Shown here: positions 18,092 through 28,357 of the stretch, piece by piece | Position numbering within the stretch: the stretch's first letter is position 1 | How the letters are laid out: every line of letters begins with the position of its first letter | From: Clostridiaceae bacterium | Lineage (GTDB): Bacteria > Bacillota > Clostridia > Saccharofermentanales > DTU023 | DNA: 64,000 nt | Assembly (NCBI GenBank): GCA_012838795.1 | Contig: DUOO01000016.1 | Location: 1 to 64,000, forward strand | Direction: 5' to 3' | The notes under the pieces: generated by a model | Database searches by the model: none | Seen by the model: the letters and a program-made list of their open reading frames with translations, nothing else | What the model was told of the DNA's origin: nothing | Position numbers and translations under genes: made by a program

Positions 18092-19093
18092 ATGGTAAAA
18101 TATATCTTAAAAAGACTTGGACTTGCTGTAATAATTTTATTAGGTGTCTCTCTCTTGATTTATATGCTGACAATGGCAATGCCGGCTGACTACATTGATA
18201 ATCAAACTGCTGCTGCAGTACAGAGTGGTCAGATGACACCGGAAGATGTACTAAGGCTCAAAGAGCTCTATGGTTTAGCAGATAAAAGCTTGCCGGGAAT
18301 CCTGAAAGGCTATGCTCTATGGTTCAGTAATGCCTTACAAGGTGACTTGGGTTTTTCGTTCCTTTATGGACGTCCTGTAACACAAGTTATTAAAGAATAT
18401 GTTTGGATATCTTTCTTTATTTCATTAATAGCTTATGTTATAGAAATAATAATTGCCATCCCGATGGGGATACGGGCAGCAGTCAATCAGTATAGCGGAT
18501 ACGACTATACGGTTTCAGTCTTTTCTATGATGGCGACAGCGTTGCCGTCGTTCTTTCTGGCAGCACTGCTGATGAATTTTTTCAGTATTAATTTAGGTTG
18601 GTTTCCTTTACAGGGCTTAACCACGGCAACTAAAATATTCCATCCGAGTGATACCTGGGGAATTTTATTAGACAAAGCCTGGCATTTGGTATTACCGATT
18701 GTAACTTTGACTCTCTTAAGTATCGGGGGTTTGATGCGTTATACGAGGACCAATATGCTTGAAGTTATGAATTCGGATTATATTCGCACAGCAAGAGCAA
18801 AAGGTTTACCGGAAAAAACAGTTATTAATAAACATGCATTCCGTAATACATTCATTCCTCTGGTTACAACTTTATCAGGTTTGCTTCCCGGATTATTCAG
18901 CGGTGCAATGATTACCGAAACGGTTTTCTCTATTCCGGGTATCGGCAGTATGGCAATGCGGGCAACTCAGCAGGGTGATATTCCTTTCGTTATGGGATAC
19001 AATATGTATTTGGCAATTTTAACCGTAATTGGATACTTAATCTCCGACCTGATGTATGCGGTAGTTGATCCGAGAGTTCAAATATCCAAGTAA
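18092..19093 (+). CDS. oppB: Oligopeptide ABC transporter permease OppB
   Basis: A 333-residue inner-membrane permease of the DppB/OppB type with six predicted helices. Family marks are the N terminus KYILKRLGLAVIILLGVSLL and the cytoplasmic coupling loop with RTARAKGLPEKTVINKHAFRN (EAA motif), ending in the segment FSIPGIGSMA. With OppC it forms the channel for peptide uptake. It starts at ATG 18092 behind AGGTGG, and its gene is 11 bases from oppC. Confidence 0.93.
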   Translation: MVKYILKRLGLAVIILLGVSLLIYMLTMAMPADYIDNQTAAAVQSGQMTPEDVLRLKELYGLADKSLPGILKGYALWFSNALQGDLGFSFLYGRPVTQVIKEYVWISFFISLIAYVIEIIIAIPMGIRAAVNQYSGYDYTVSVFSMMATALPSFFLAALLMNFFSINLGWFPLQGLTTATKIFHPSDTWGILLDKAWHLVLPIVTLTLLSIGGLMRYTRTNMLEVMNSDYIRTARAKGLPEKTVINKHAFRNTFIPLVTTLSGLLPGLFSGAMITETVFSIPGIGSMAMRATQQGDIPFVMGYNMYLAILTVIGYLISDLMYAVVDPRVQISK

Positions 19094-19104
19094 GGTGGTG
19101 CGAA

Positions 19105-20226
19105 ATGACAGATAATAATATTAACTTAACCAATCAGCACGATCTTAATTCTGAAGTAAATAATAAAACACCTGTTGTACAGGGTGAAATGGCTCGTTTA
19201 GAAGAAGAAGAACTTGCTGTACAAACCGCAAAGAATTTCAGATCGATTTCTCCGGCAAGGATGGTAGCCAAGCGCTTTTTCCGAAGTCGTCTTTCAATTG
19301 TAGGATTGTGTATTATTCTTTTTGTTTTTCTATTCTCTTTTTTAGGTCCGGTAATAGTTGACGCAACTTGGGGCTATGGTCAAACAGAAGTTTTTAAAAT
19401 TCCGCGTCAATCACAATTATTGACGAAAGCTAACTTTGAAGGTGCGGATGGACGCAAATATGTGTACTATGACAGATCAATCAGTACAGTTACGACCAAA
19501 GCACCGCCTTCTGCCGATCATTGGCTCGGTACTGATACCAACGGTTTGGATATTTTTGTCCGTCTGATGTATGGCGGGCGGATTTCTTTGACGATTTCGT
19601 TCTTGACCATTTTCCTTGAGATGATTTTAGGTACAATTCTGGGAGGTATTGCCGGTTATTACGGCGGCTGGGTAGACCAGCTGATTATGAGGATAGTTGA
19701 TATCTTTGCCTGTTTGCCCGGGATGCCGATCCTCCTGATTTTGTCGGCGGTATTGACATCAATCGAAGAAATTCCGGCTGAACATCGAATTTATTATATG
19801 ATGGGATTTTTGACTTTGATCAGCTGGACAGGTACGGCACGTTTGGTCAGAGGGCAACTATTATCATTACGTGAACAAGAATTTATGCTGGCTGCTGAAA
19901 CTACCGGTATTAAAACTTCACGCAAAATTTTTAAGCATTTGATTCCCAACACCGTGCCGCAATTAATCGTTTCAGCTTCTTTGGGTTTAGGTCAAATTAT
20001 TCTCTATGAATCAACTCTATCCTATTTAGGTATCGGTGTTCCGTTTCCGAATGCGGCGTGGGGCTCAATGATTGCTTTGGCGGATCCTTCCAAAGGACAG
20101 GAAATCTTAGCTTACTATCCTAACATGTGGTTGCCTGCAGGTATTTTGATTGTGATGACAGTTCTCGCATTCAGCTTTGTAGGTGACGGTCTGCGTGATG
20201 CATTTGATCCGCGTCAGAAAAAGTAG
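19105..20226 (+). CDS. oppC: Oligopeptide ABC transporter permease OppC
   Basis: A 373-residue permease of the DppC/OppC type. A cytoplasmic N terminus of about 60 residues precedes the first helix (residues about 65-90); an outer loop follows, with HWLGTDTNGLDIFVRLMYGGR typical of the family. The EAA loop is in ETTGIKTSRKIFKHLIPN and the end is FVGDGLRDAFDPRQ. It is the partner of OppB. The gene has the ribosome site AAGGTGG and lies between oppB (11 bases) and oppD (8 bases) in one operon. Confidence 0.93.
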   Translation: MTDNNINLTNQHDLNSEVNNKTPVVQGEMARLEEEELAVQTAKNFRSISPARMVAKRFFRSRLSIVGLCIILFVFLFSFLGPVIVDATWGYGQTEVFKIPRQSQLLTKANFEGADGRKYVYYDRSISTVTTKAPPSADHWLGTDTNGLDIFVRLMYGGRISLTISFLTIFLEMILGTILGGIAGYYGGWVDQLIMRIVDIFACLPGMPILLILSAVLTSIEEIPAEHRIYYMMGFLTLISWTGTARLVRGQLLSLREQEFMLAAETTGIKTSRKIFKHLIPNTVPQLIVSASLGLGQIILYESTLSYLGIGVPFPNAAWGSMIALADPSKGQEILAYYPNMWLPAGILIVMTVLAFSFVGDGLRDAFDPRQKK

Positions 20227-20234
20227 GAGTTAAT

Positions 20235-21518
20235 ATGGCAAAAGACAATAAAAATACAAAAAACACTCAATACCTAACCATAAAAGAAGAGCGTGAAATT
20301 GCAAAATCAAATCGCAAGATTATGAAGCAATTTGAAAGAACTAAAAACAGAAAAAATGTTGATGAGTCTGAATTTACGACTCAGATGCATGATCCGCGTA
20401 ATGTTATAGAAATTGATAATTTGCATACCTATTTTTATACCGATGTCGGTACGACCAAAGCTGTTAACGGTGTTAGTTTCAAGATACCTGAAGGTAAAAT
20501 TGTCGGCGTAGTAGGGGAGTCCGGTTGTGGTAAATCAGTTACTTCATTGTCTGTGATGCAATTAGTTCAGGGACCGGTCGGACAGATTGTTGACGGTAGT
20601 ATTCGTTATACGACAAGCGAGGGTAAATGCTATGATATCGCAAAAATGCCGCGAGATGAGATGCGTCGTATTCGCGGTAAAGAAATTGCAATGATTTTTC
20701 AAGAACCGATGACTTCTTTAAATCCCGTATTTAAAATCGGTGAGCAATTAGATGAAGCTTTAGCTATTTTTGAACCGAAAATGTCAAAAGAAGAAGTCAA
20801 AGCCCGTTCAATTGAGATGCTTGAAATGGTTGGAATTGCTGATCAGAAAAAAATTTATAATAATTATCCGCATGAGCTGTCAGGCGGTATGAGACAACGT
20901 GTGATGATTGCTATGGCTCTGATTTGTAATCCGCGTTTAATTATTGCTGATGAGCCGACTACAGCCTTGGATGTTACGATTCAGGCTCAAATTTTAGAGC
21001 TGTTGCTTGAAGTTAAAAATAAAATTAACGGCAGTATCATGTTAATTACTCATGATCTGGGTGTTATTGCCGGAATGGCCGATTATGTCGTGGTTATGTA
21101 TGCAGGAAAGATCGTTGAAGCCGGCGATATACATGATATTTTCAAAAATCCGAAACATCCGTATACTGTTGGTTTGATGCGTTCTTTGCCAAGCTTGAGT
21201 CATGTTGCAACCGGATCCCGTCTTTATTCTATTCCGGGTCAGGTACCCAGTCCGGTAAATTTACCGGATAACTGCTATTTCTGTAACCGTTGTGAATACT
21301 CCTTTGATATATGTATGGAACAATATCCGCCTGACTATTACTTTGAAGACAATCATCGAGCAGCTTGTTTCTTATATGATGAAAAATATAAAGATTTGGA
21401 TTTAGTCAAACCGGAATTGCCACGGAATATGGCTGATGACTCTGAAAGTAAAATGGTTCGCAAAATCCCTCAAGGCAGAGTTGTTTTGGAATCTGAAACA
21501 GATAGGTTCGGAGGATAG
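20235..21518 (+). CDS. oppD: Oligopeptide ABC transporter ATP-binding protein OppD
   Basis: A 427-residue ATPase. It has a Lys/Arg-rich N-terminal extension (about 55 residues), Walker [10 protein letters not shown]-loop [11 protein letters not shown], signature LSGGMRQRV, Walker B LIIADEPT and switch His in LITHDLG. The C-terminal Opp-type domain contains the Cys cluster CYFCNRC...C...C found in OppD/DppD proteins. It drives transport through OppBC together with OppF. The gene is tightly packed in the operon (8 bases from oppC, 6 from oppF). Confidence 0.93.
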   Translation: MAKDNKNTKNTQYLTIKEEREIAKSNRKIMKQFERTKNRKNVDESEFTTQMHDPRNVIEIDNLHTYFYTDVGTTKAVNGVSFKIPEGKIVGVVGESGCGKSVTSLSVMQLVQGPVGQIVDGSIRYTTSEGKCYDIAKMPRDEMRRIRGKEIAMIFQEPMTSLNPVFKIGEQLDEALAIFEPKMSKEEVKARSIEMLEMVGIADQKKIYNNYPHELSGGMRQRVMIAMALICNPRLIIADEPTTALDVTIQAQILELLLEVKNKINGSIMLITHDLGVIAGMADYVVVMYAGKIVEAGDIHDIFKNPKHPYTVGLMRSLPSLSHVATGSRLYSIPGQVPSPVNLPDNCYFCNRCEYSFDICMEQYPPDYYFEDNHRAACFLYDEKYKDLDLVKPELPRNMADDSESKMVRKIPQGRVVLESETDRFGG

Positions 21519-21524
21519 AAGAAC

Positions 21525-22592
21525 ATGAGTAATAATCAAGTTGCTGAAACCCTATTAAACAATACGGAAACATTAAGCGGTGTGGAAATTAATAAGGATA
21601 ATCTTGATAGTAATCTCAATAATGCAAAAGATTATCTTGTACAAGTAAAAAATCTCAAAAAATATTTTCCTGCCGGACTTAAAGGCACAACCCGCCAATA
21701 TGTTAAAGCGGTGGATGACATTTCTTTTAATATAGCTAAGGGTACAACTATGGGTCTGGTCGGTGAATCAGGTTGTGGCAAAACCACAGTAGGACGCACT
21801 ATGCTGCGTCTATATTCCATGACGAGCGGTGAAGTGTATTTTGACGGACAAAATATTAATAAGTTGTCAAGGAGTGCTTTGCGAAAACTTCGTCCCAGAA
21901 TGCAGATGATATTTCAAGATCCATATTCCAGTCTTTCTCCGAGAATGCCGGTTGGTGAAATCATCGGTGAAGCAGTACGAGAACATAAAATTGTTCCAAA
22001 CGCCGAATTAAGCGAGTATGTAGCAAAAGTCATGAATGATTGCGGTTTACCCTATCAATATGCCCGACGTTATCCGCATGAATTTTCCGGCGGTCAAAGA
22101 CAAAGAATTTGTATAGCCAGAGCAGTAGCTTTAAAACCTGATTTCATTGTTTGTGATGAGCCGGTTTCCGCTTTGGACGTTTCAATTCAAGCTCAAATTA
22201 TCAATTTGCTGCAAGATTTACAAAATGAATTCGGATATACTTATTTATTTATATCTCATGACTTGTCAGTCGTTGAGTATATTTCCGATACAATCGGTGT
22301 TATGTATTTAGGTTCAATGGTAGAGTTCGGTGATAAGAAAAAAATCTTTGCCAAACCGATGCATCCGTATACACAAGCTTTATTATCTGCAGTTCCGGTA
22401 CCTGATCCGGACTTTGAAATGCAACGTGTTATTTTGGAAGGCGATATACCCAGTCCGGTAAATCCGCCATCAGGGTGCAAATTCAGAACGCGTTGTCAAT
22501 ATGCAACTGAAGGATGCGCAAAATCTTGTCCGAAATTTATCGAATATGAATCGCAGCATGAAGTTGCCTGTTTCCTATATCCGCAAGACTAA
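21525..22592 (+). CDS. oppF: Oligopeptide ABC transporter ATP-binding protein OppF
   Basis: A 355-residue ATPase. It has Walker A GESGCGKTT, Q-loop FQDPYSSLSPR, signature FSGGQRQRI, Walker B FIVCDEPVSALD and switch His FISHDLS, then the OppF C-terminal domain with paired Cys (GCKFRTRC and GCAKSC). The first 35 residues are an Asn-rich extension before the ATPase. It forms the nucleotide-binding pair with OppD. The gene ends 9 bases before a small membrane protein gene. Confidence 0.93.
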   Translation: MSNNQVAETLLNNTETLSGVEINKDNLDSNLNNAKDYLVQVKNLKKYFPAGLKGTTRQYVKAVDDISFNIAKGTTMGLVGESGCGKTTVGRTMLRLYSMTSGEVYFDGQNINKLSRSALRKLRPRMQMIFQDPYSSLSPRMPVGEIIGEAVREHKIVPNAELSEYVAKVMNDCGLPYQYARRYPHEFSGGQRQRICIARAVALKPDFIVCDEPVSALDVSIQAQIINLLQDLQNEFGYTYLFISHDLSVVEYISDTIGVMYLGSMVEFGDKKKIFAKPMHPYTQALLSAVPVPDPDFEMQRVILEGDIPSPVNPPSGCKFRTRCQYATEGCAKSCPKFIEYESQHEVACFLYPQD

Positions 22593-22601
22593 TCTTAAAT
22601 T

Positions 22602-22922
22602 ATGGCTGAGCGAAACCAAATGTCAGATAAGAACACCAAAAAGGATTTTGAAGATGACGGCAGAGTTTATGCCGATATGAGCATGATTGATGAGATGACC
22701 CCTGCCGGATCACTTTTTGGCGGCGGTCGCAGAAAAAAAGTTCCGCGCATAGACGAAGCAGGTTATCCGATTGAAGAAAAAGACAATTCGATTGAATTAG
22801 AAAAGGAAGAAAAAAAGCAAATTGTGCGAGGAGTTGTCAGAGCACATCTTGCTTTTGCTTTAGTCGGTATAATATTTATAGTATTAGTTTATGTCTTATT
22901 GGTTGTTTTCTGGCTGAAATAA
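22602..22922 (+). CDS. Small single-helix membrane protein at the end of the opp operon
   Basis: A 106-residue protein of unknown function. The first 80 residues are charged and probably disordered and cytoplasmic, with a Gly/Arg/Lys cluster (FGGGRRKKVPR). One strong helix lies at residues about 84-104, ending with WLK at the C terminus. The start is unsure: ATG 22602 and the inner ATG 22620 both lack a clear ribosome site, but coupling to oppF 9 bases upstream could serve. Location suggests a part linked to the peptide importer; this is inference only. Confidence 0.7.
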   Translation: MAERNQMSDKNTKKDFEDDGRVYADMSMIDEMTPAGSLFGGGRRKKVPRIDEAGYPIEEKDNSIELEKEEKKQIVRGVVRAHLAFALVGIIFIVLVYVLLVVFWLK

Positions 22923-22954
22923 AAATCAGACGATTAACTCTAATGATAATTCTC

Positions 22955-25159
22955 TTATTTCAGATACTTATTAAACCAATTGATGATTTCCGCGAGACGT
23001 TTAATTCTGGCTTGAGGCTTACCGGATCTTGAAAGTTCATGTGTTTCATTTTTGAAGACTACTAATTTTGTATCTACATCATGAATTTGGAGGGCCGAGT
23101 ACATCTGAATACCTTGCTCCAGCGGACAACGATAATCCTGTTCAGCATGGATGAATAAAGTAGGAGTCGTTGCTTGATCGGCATATTTCAAAGGTGATTG
23201 ATTCCATGCATCTTCAGGATTTTGCCATGGATTGGCTGCAGTTTGATCTTGAGTGAAATAGTAACCGATATCTGAAACTCCGTAGAAGCTGGTCCAGTTA
23301 GAAATTGAACGTTGTGAATTGGCGGCAGCAAAACGACCAGTATGCCCGATAATCCAATTCACCATGAAACCGCCATATGAACCACCTATACAACCTAAAC
23401 GCGAATTGTCGATTTGAGGATAATTTTCAAGTACTAAATCAGTAAACTTCATCAGATCTTGATAATCAATTGTGCCATATTGGCCTCTGATATCGGAAAA
23501 AAAGTCGCCGTATCCGTCTGAACCATGCGGATTGGTAAAGAATACAAAATATCCTTGAGCTGCAAGATATTGCATTTCATGATGCAAGACTGTACCGTAA
23601 ACTGTTTTCGGTCCGCCGTGAATTGCCAATAGAGCGGGATACAATTTATTTTGATCAAAATCAGAGGGCTTGATAACAAAACCGTCAAGCAGAGCTTTAT
23701 TAGATTCAAACTGAAATTTTTCAATGGGCAAAAGTTCAGTATCTGCTAATTGATCGCTGAAATGGGTTAATTGACGAAATATATCGTTTCCGCAATGATT
23801 GTTGTTATTAAGCGGTAAAACATAAAGTTCCGGCAAATTCAAATCGAACATTGCTACGAAATAAATTGCATCATCAATTATAGCAAAGCTGTCGACAGAG
23901 CCGTTCCCTTCAATTACCGTGGAAATTTCACCATTAGGATTTGTTTTTTGTATAATAGCTTTGTCGCGTACAGTTGCAATATAATATAAATCCGAGTTTC
24001 TTACACCAATGCTGCTGCCTCCGCCAAATCTGGCATCACTGCCGACACTTGAACCGATCGAAGTGTCAAAATCAGATTGGCTGATTTGGGTAATTGAATT
24101 TTCAGCTAAATTGATCAGATAAATTTGAGGATTCTGATTAAGTCCGATTTTGTTACAGTCTGAAGCTGTCAAATAAGCCAAATTATTTTGCTCAGCAATG
24201 AAGTTTACGGAGTAGACCTGATATTCCAGCTGACTGATTGTTTGTCGTTCAAATGATCCTAAGTCAATTGCAACAAGATTTTCTTTAAGCAAGCTGACTT
24301 TTGTGATCGGTGAGCTGAAGAAAATTGCCTTTTGCTTATCCGGAGAAAGTTCTAAACCGTTGACCGATTCTTCGGCGGAAGATATTAATCTGAGAACACC
24401 CGATTCAAGTTGACTTTGCTCGTTATTGGCAGATTGAGAGATTTCACCATCAATTACTGCCGGAGAGTTCTCGGAATCAATTGACTCTTCAAGCAGAATG
24501 CGCGTTGCTTTCGGCAATTGAGCTGCTTCTGATTCTATTTGTTTGGCCAATGTCTGCTTTTTTGCCAATTCAGCATCGAACAAATAAAGCCCGTAATGAA
24601 TTCCGGTTGTGTAACCGGCACCGTTCAACCAAAATGGCAAATCTTCGATTTCGATCCAATCCAAGTTACGATCCATATCTTGATAACCGTGAATCAGATA
24701 TAAATTTGGTTTTAATTCGTATATCTGATTAACATTAAGTTCAACTTCGAATTCGAATTCCGCTTCACCGCCGGAGGGATTAATTTTCCAAAATTTAGTT
24801 TTGGAAGAGGATTTAGTCTTTGCAGATGCCGTGGAATCCTGTTGCTTACCGGTTCTGCCGGATGTAAACAATAAATTTCCATCGTGTAAAAATGTAACGG
24901 AACTATCTTGATCGGAATTGGTTAATTTCTTGATTGTAGAGTTTTGTCGATTATAAGTCCATAAATTTGTTTGATATTTATTTGCGGTGAGGTCAGGTTT
25001 GCTGACCTGGAATACAACTGAATCATTGGTAATATCTGCTTGTGGTGTATGTATGAAAGACCATTCGGTAAATTGTCCGATTTTCATTTTCTTCAGGCTA
25101 TTTCTATTATCTGTACTTTCGAGTTTATTCTTGTTGTTTTTATTATTTGTGTTTTTCAT
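22955..25159 (-). CDS. S9 family serine peptidase (acylaminoacyl-peptidase/DPP IV-like)
   Basis: A 734-residue cytoplasmic prolyl oligopeptidase-type enzyme. An N-terminal beta-propeller region (residues about 40-470) precedes an alpha/beta hydrolase domain with the nucleophile in GGSYGGFMVNW, the Asp in HAEQDYRCPLEQG and the His in NETHELSRSG. The family removes residues or dipeptides from short peptides. It converges with the peptide importer operon only 32 bases away, so a role in breaking down imported peptides is plausible. No signal peptide is seen. A Ser/Lys-rich low-complexity loop and a Ser/Asn/Glu loop lie inside the propeller. Confidence 0.88.
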   Translation of the reverse strand: MKNTNNKNNKNKLESTDNRNSLKKMKIGQFTEWSFIHTPQADITNDSVVFQVSKPDLTANKYQTNLWTYNRQNSTIKKLTNSDQDSSVTFLHDGNLLFTSGRTGKQQDSTASAKTKSSSKTKFWKINPSGGEAEFEFEVELNVNQIYELKPNLYLIHGYQDMDRNLDWIEIEDLPFWLNGAGYTTGIHYGLYLFDAELAKKQTLAKQIESEAAQLPKATRILLEESIDSENSPAVIDGEISQSANNEQSQLESGVLRLISSAEESVNGLELSPDKQKAIFFSSPITKVSLLKENLVAIDLGSFERQTISQLEYQVYSVNFIAEQNNLAYLTASDCNKIGLNQNPQIYLINLAENSITQISQSDFDTSIGSSVGSDARFGGGSSIGVRNSDLYYIATVRDKAIIQKTNPNGEISTVIEGNGSVDSFAIIDDAIYFVAMFDLNLPELYVLPLNNNNHCGNDIFRQLTHFSDQLADTELLPIEKFQFESNKALLDGFVIKPSDFDQNKLYPALLAIHGGPKTVYGTVLHHEMQYLAAQGYFVFFTNPHGSDGYGDFFSDIRGQYGTIDYQDLMKFTDLVLENYPQIDNSRLGCIGGSYGGFMVNWIIGHTGRFAAANSQRSISNWTSFYGVSDIGYYFTQDQTAANPWQNPEDAWNQSPLKYADQATTPTLFIHAEQDYRCPLEQGIQMYSALQIHDVDTKLVVFKNETHELSRSGKPQARIKRLAEIINWFNKYLK

Positions 25160-25323
25160 GTTTTTATATTCCTGTAACTTCTGAATTTATTTATTACTAA
25201 TGCTTGTTTTATTTTTTGAATTTGTAAATTTACCTACTGTTATAGCGTATCATTTTTTTCGATCTTTGAAAAAAGTCAATAATTCAGATGTGATTCGAAT
25301 TGCGAATTCTTTAAGATTATTTA

Positions 25324-25332
25324 TGTTATAAT
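25324..25332 (+). promoter_or_regulatory. Extended -10 promoter before hprK
   Basis: TGTTATAAT is a perfect extended -10 (TGnTATAAT) at 25324-25332; TTGCGA at 25300-25305 is a poorly spaced -35 candidate. It is the only clear promoter in the 309-base gap 25160-25468, which otherwise holds AT-rich sequence between divergent genes and no coding frame. Confidence 0.6.
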
Positions 25333-25468
25333 CTATTCATTATTTGTATTATAAAATATTAATTTCGAAGATAGTGAATTAAACATCAATCAATGAGAGA
25401 ATTATGTTTTTCGGATAGAAATATTGAGATCAATTGTAAATATTGGTAATAAGAATGACGAGGTTTTT

Positions 25469-26377
25469 ATGGATTCTGTTAAATTAAACGATTTGATAAA
25501 AGAGTTTGAGTTGGAAGTCATTCGCGGTTTTGATATGATTGACACTACCGAGCTCTTTATTCCTGATATTACGCGACCCGGTTTGCAATTAGCCGGAAAT
25601 TATATGCATTTCGGACCTGATCGAATTCAATTGATCGGTAATATGGAGATAGCTTATCTCAAGTCTTTAACTGAAGAAGAGCGCAGATATAAATATAATA
25701 CATTGTTTGCGACTGGTATCCCTTGTTTAATTATCAGCAGAAGTCATCGACCGGATCCTGTGTTGCTGGAGGTAGCTGCTAAGTACAAAACGCCGATCTT
25801 GGGGACATCGGAAGGAACTGCTGAATTTTACAGCAGCGTTACTAAGTATCTCAATGTGGAATTGGCGGAACGAATTTCTATTCACGGTGTTTTCATCGAG
25901 GTTTATGGTGAAGGTATTTTAATGTTGGGAGACAGTGGTGTAGGTAAATCTGAAACAGCTTTGGAAATTGTTAAACGTGGACATCGCCTGATTGCTGATG
26001 ATTTGGTTGAAATCAGAAAAGTTTCCGATACGACATTATTAGGCCGAGCACCTGAAATTATTCGACATCTGATTGAAATCAGAGGTATTGGAATATTAGA
26101 CGTTAAAGAGTTATATGGTGTTTCTTCAGTAAAAATGGAGGAAAACATTCAATTTGTAATCAATCTCGAGTTCTGGAATGATGAAAAAGTTTATGATCGT
26201 ATGGGTTTGATCGAGGAAACTACTGAAATATTGGGGATTGATGTACCGTCAATTACAATACCGGTTCGCCCCGGCCGAAATCTGGCTGTTATTGTCGAAG
26301 TAGCTGCGATTAACTTCAGACAGAAAACCATGGGTTATAATGCAGCTCTTGCTTTAACAGAGAGAGTATTTAACTGA
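25469..26377 (+). CDS. hprK: HPr kinase/phosphorylase HprK
   Basis: A 302-residue bifunctional enzyme that phosphorylates and dephosphorylates Ser46 of HPr, the central switch of carbon catabolite control in Gram-positive bacteria. It has the N-terminal domain, the P-loop GDSGVGKSE near residue 152, and the downstream HprK signature EIRGIGILDVKELYG with RPGRN near the end. I chose ATG 25469 (behind ACGAGG) over an upstream TTG at 25424 because it matches the family N terminus. It heads a gene order (hprK-murB-rapZ-whiA) common in Clostridia. Confidence 0.95.
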   Translation: MDSVKLNDLIKEFELEVIRGFDMIDTTELFIPDITRPGLQLAGNYMHFGPDRIQLIGNMEIAYLKSLTEEERRYKYNTLFATGIPCLIISRSHRPDPVLLEVAAKYKTPILGTSEGTAEFYSSVTKYLNVELAERISIHGVFIEVYGEGILMLGDSGVGKSETALEIVKRGHRLIADDLVEIRKVSDTTLLGRAPEIIRHLIEIRGIGILDVKELYGVSSVKMEENIQFVINLEFWNDEKVYDRMGLIEETTEILGIDVPSITIPVRPGRNLAVIVEVAAINFRQKTMGYNAALALTERVFN

Positions 26378-26458
26378 ATCATTTTGAAAGTAATGTAAAA
26401 TAATATGTAAATCTTGCTTAAACAAAGCGAGTCCTAATTAAGATTGTAAGGAGTAATA

Positions 26459-27400
26459 ATGAATAAAAGCGGTTCGTTTTATCAAGAGCTATTTGCAGAA
26501 TTACCGAAGAATAGAGTGTTTTTCGATTACGAAATGAAAAATTTTTCGACTTTTAAAGTGGGTGGTAAAGCAGATGTTCTTTTTTTGCCGGAAAATATTT
26601 CTGAAATTCAAGATGTTCTTGCAATTTGCAGAGCTAATTCAATTCCTTTTCAAGTTTTGGGCAGAGGCTCGAATATTTTAATTTCAGATCGTGGCATTCG
26701 TGGTTTGACAATATATTTAGGTTACAATTTTACGAAAGTTTCCTGTGAAGGTAATCACATTCGGGCGCAATCCGGTGCATCATTAGCCTCGATATCAGCA
26801 TTAGCTGCCAGAAATAATCTGAGCGGCTTGGAGTTTTCGGCAGGTATACCGGGATCAGTTGGCGGTGCAGTGCTGATGAATGCAAGTGCTTATGACAGTG
26901 AGATTAAAGATGTGCTGATCAGTTCATCTTATCTCACCCCGCATGATGAGATCATCACCTTGAATGGAGCGGAACATCAATTTGATTATAGAAACAGCGT
27001 ATACCAAGAAATACCTGCTATTATTTTAGAGGCGGATTTTGTTTTAGAAGAAGGTAACAGGCTGGAAATTTATGGAAAAATTCAAGAATTTCAAATTAAG
27101 CGCAGAGCAAGTCAGCCGATTGATAAATATAGTGCGGGAAGTGCTTTCAAAAGACCGCAAGGCAATTATGCCAGCAAACTGATAGCCGATGCGGGATTAA
27201 AAGGTTATCGTAAAATGGATGTTGGTGTTTCAGCAAAACATGCCGGATTTATCATTAACTATGGAGGAGCATCCGCTTCGGATATTAATCGGGTTTTTGC
27301 TCATGTGAAATCGGTAGTTGAAGCAGAATACGGCATTAGTCTGGAGCCGGAAGTAAAATGGATTGGTGATTGGCCGGAAGAAGAAATTCAATGGCAGTGA
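26459..27400 (+). CDS. murB: UDP-N-acetylenolpyruvoylglucosamine reductase MurB
   Basis: A 313-residue FAD enzyme that reduces UDP-GlcNAc-enolpyruvate to UDP-MurNAc in peptidoglycan precursor synthesis. FAD-binding motifs are LGRGSNILISDRG (near residue 66) and SAGIPGSVGGAVLMNASAY (near residue 130). The C-terminal substrate domain has GSAFKRPQGNYASKLI and the end LEPEVKWIG. Length and lack of the extra loop fit the type II MurB of Gram-positive bacteria. The ribosome site AAGGAG is clear. Confidence 0.95.
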   Translation: MNKSGSFYQELFAELPKNRVFFDYEMKNFSTFKVGGKADVLFLPENISEIQDVLAICRANSIPFQVLGRGSNILISDRGIRGLTIYLGYNFTKVSCEGNHIRAQSGASLASISALAARNNLSGLEFSAGIPGSVGGAVLMNASAYDSEIKDVLISSSYLTPHDEIITLNGAEHQFDYRNSVYQEIPAIILEADFVLEEGNRLEIYGKIQEFQIKRRASQPIDKYSAGSAFKRPQGNYASKLIADAGLKGYRKMDVGVSAKHAGFIINYGGASASDINRVFAHVKSVVEAEYGISLEPEVKWIGDWPEEEIQWQ

Positions 27401-27460
27401 TTGTGCTCACGGTATCAAAGATATTCGTATAAACAATGTTATCAAAGGGAAAATAACTCT

Positions 27461-28357
27461 ATGGAAGTAATTGTAATAACAGGTATGTCAGGAGCCGGAA
27501 AAAGTTCTGCAATGCACCATTTGGAAGATATGGACTATTTCTGCATAGATAATTTGCCGCCGAACCTATTACCCGGATTATTGCAATCTTTTGCGGAAAC
27601 AGAAAAAGAAATGGATGTTCTGAATTCAAATCGCAATCAAAAATTGGCAATAGGTATTGATATCAGAAGTCTGGTTCGTTTTGGAAATATTAATTCGGAT
27701 TTTTTGCAAATGTTTCCTGATGAAGTTAATCATCGAATTATTTTTATGGAAGCTTCGGATGATACATTGGTTTCACGTTATAAACAGAGCAGACGCAATC
27801 ATCCTTTGGCAGCAAAGAACAATTTGATTGCTGCGATCCGGAAAGAACGGGAAAATCTCAAAGAATTAAGAGGTTTGTCTGATTTAATTATTGATACTAC
27901 TGAAATGTCGCTTTATGAATTAAAGGATTTCTTATTTGACCTTTTGACGGGAGACGGACAAGAAGAATTAATGACAATTTTTGTTCAATCCTTCGGGTTT
28001 AAATATGGGATTCCACTGGATTGTGATCTGGTGGCAGATGTGCGATTTATGCCGAATCCGTTTTATATTGAAGAATTACGGGAGTCATCAGGGCTCGATG
28101 CACCGGTGAAGGAATATGTCTTGAATTTTCCTGAAGTACGAGAGTTTATGCAATTTGCACGCAGATTTTTTGAATTTTCTTTACCTTTATATCAAAAAGA
28201 AGGGAAAGTACGTTTAACTTTAGGTGTGGGTTGTACCGGGGGCAGGCATCGTTCAGTGACGATTTCTGAAGAATTGGCATCTGTTTTGCGTGATATGGAT
28301 TATCGGGTTTTTGTTGATCATCGGGATATTAAACGTGATCCGGTCGGAGGACTTTAA
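27461..28357 (+). CDS. rapZ: RNase adapter/nucleotide-binding protein RapZ (YvcJ family)
   Basis: A 298-residue P-loop protein. Walker A GMSGAGKSS follows directly after the start, and the C-terminal domain has SFGFKYGIP, DVRFMPNPFY and GCTGGRHRSV. In Bacilli the orthologue YvcJ has nucleotide hydrolase activity; in enterics RapZ controls GlmS synthesis through small RNAs. The ATG at 27461 fits the family N terminus and follows AAAGGGA; the longer frame to 27401 is not supported. Its stop overlaps the whiA start by one base. Confidence 0.93.
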   Translation: MEVIVITGMSGAGKSSAMHHLEDMDYFCIDNLPPNLLPGLLQSFAETEKEMDVLNSNRNQKLAIGIDIRSLVRFGNINSDFLQMFPDEVNHRIIFMEASDDTLVSRYKQSRRNHPLAAKNNLIAAIRKERENLKELRGLSDLIIDTTEMSLYELKDFLFDLLTGDGQEELMTIFVQSFGFKYGIPLDCDLVADVRFMPNPFYIEELRESSGLDAPVKEYVLNFPEVREFMQFARRFFEFSLPLYQKEGKVRLTLGVGCTGGRHRSVTISEELASVLRDMDYRVFVDHRDIKRDPVGGL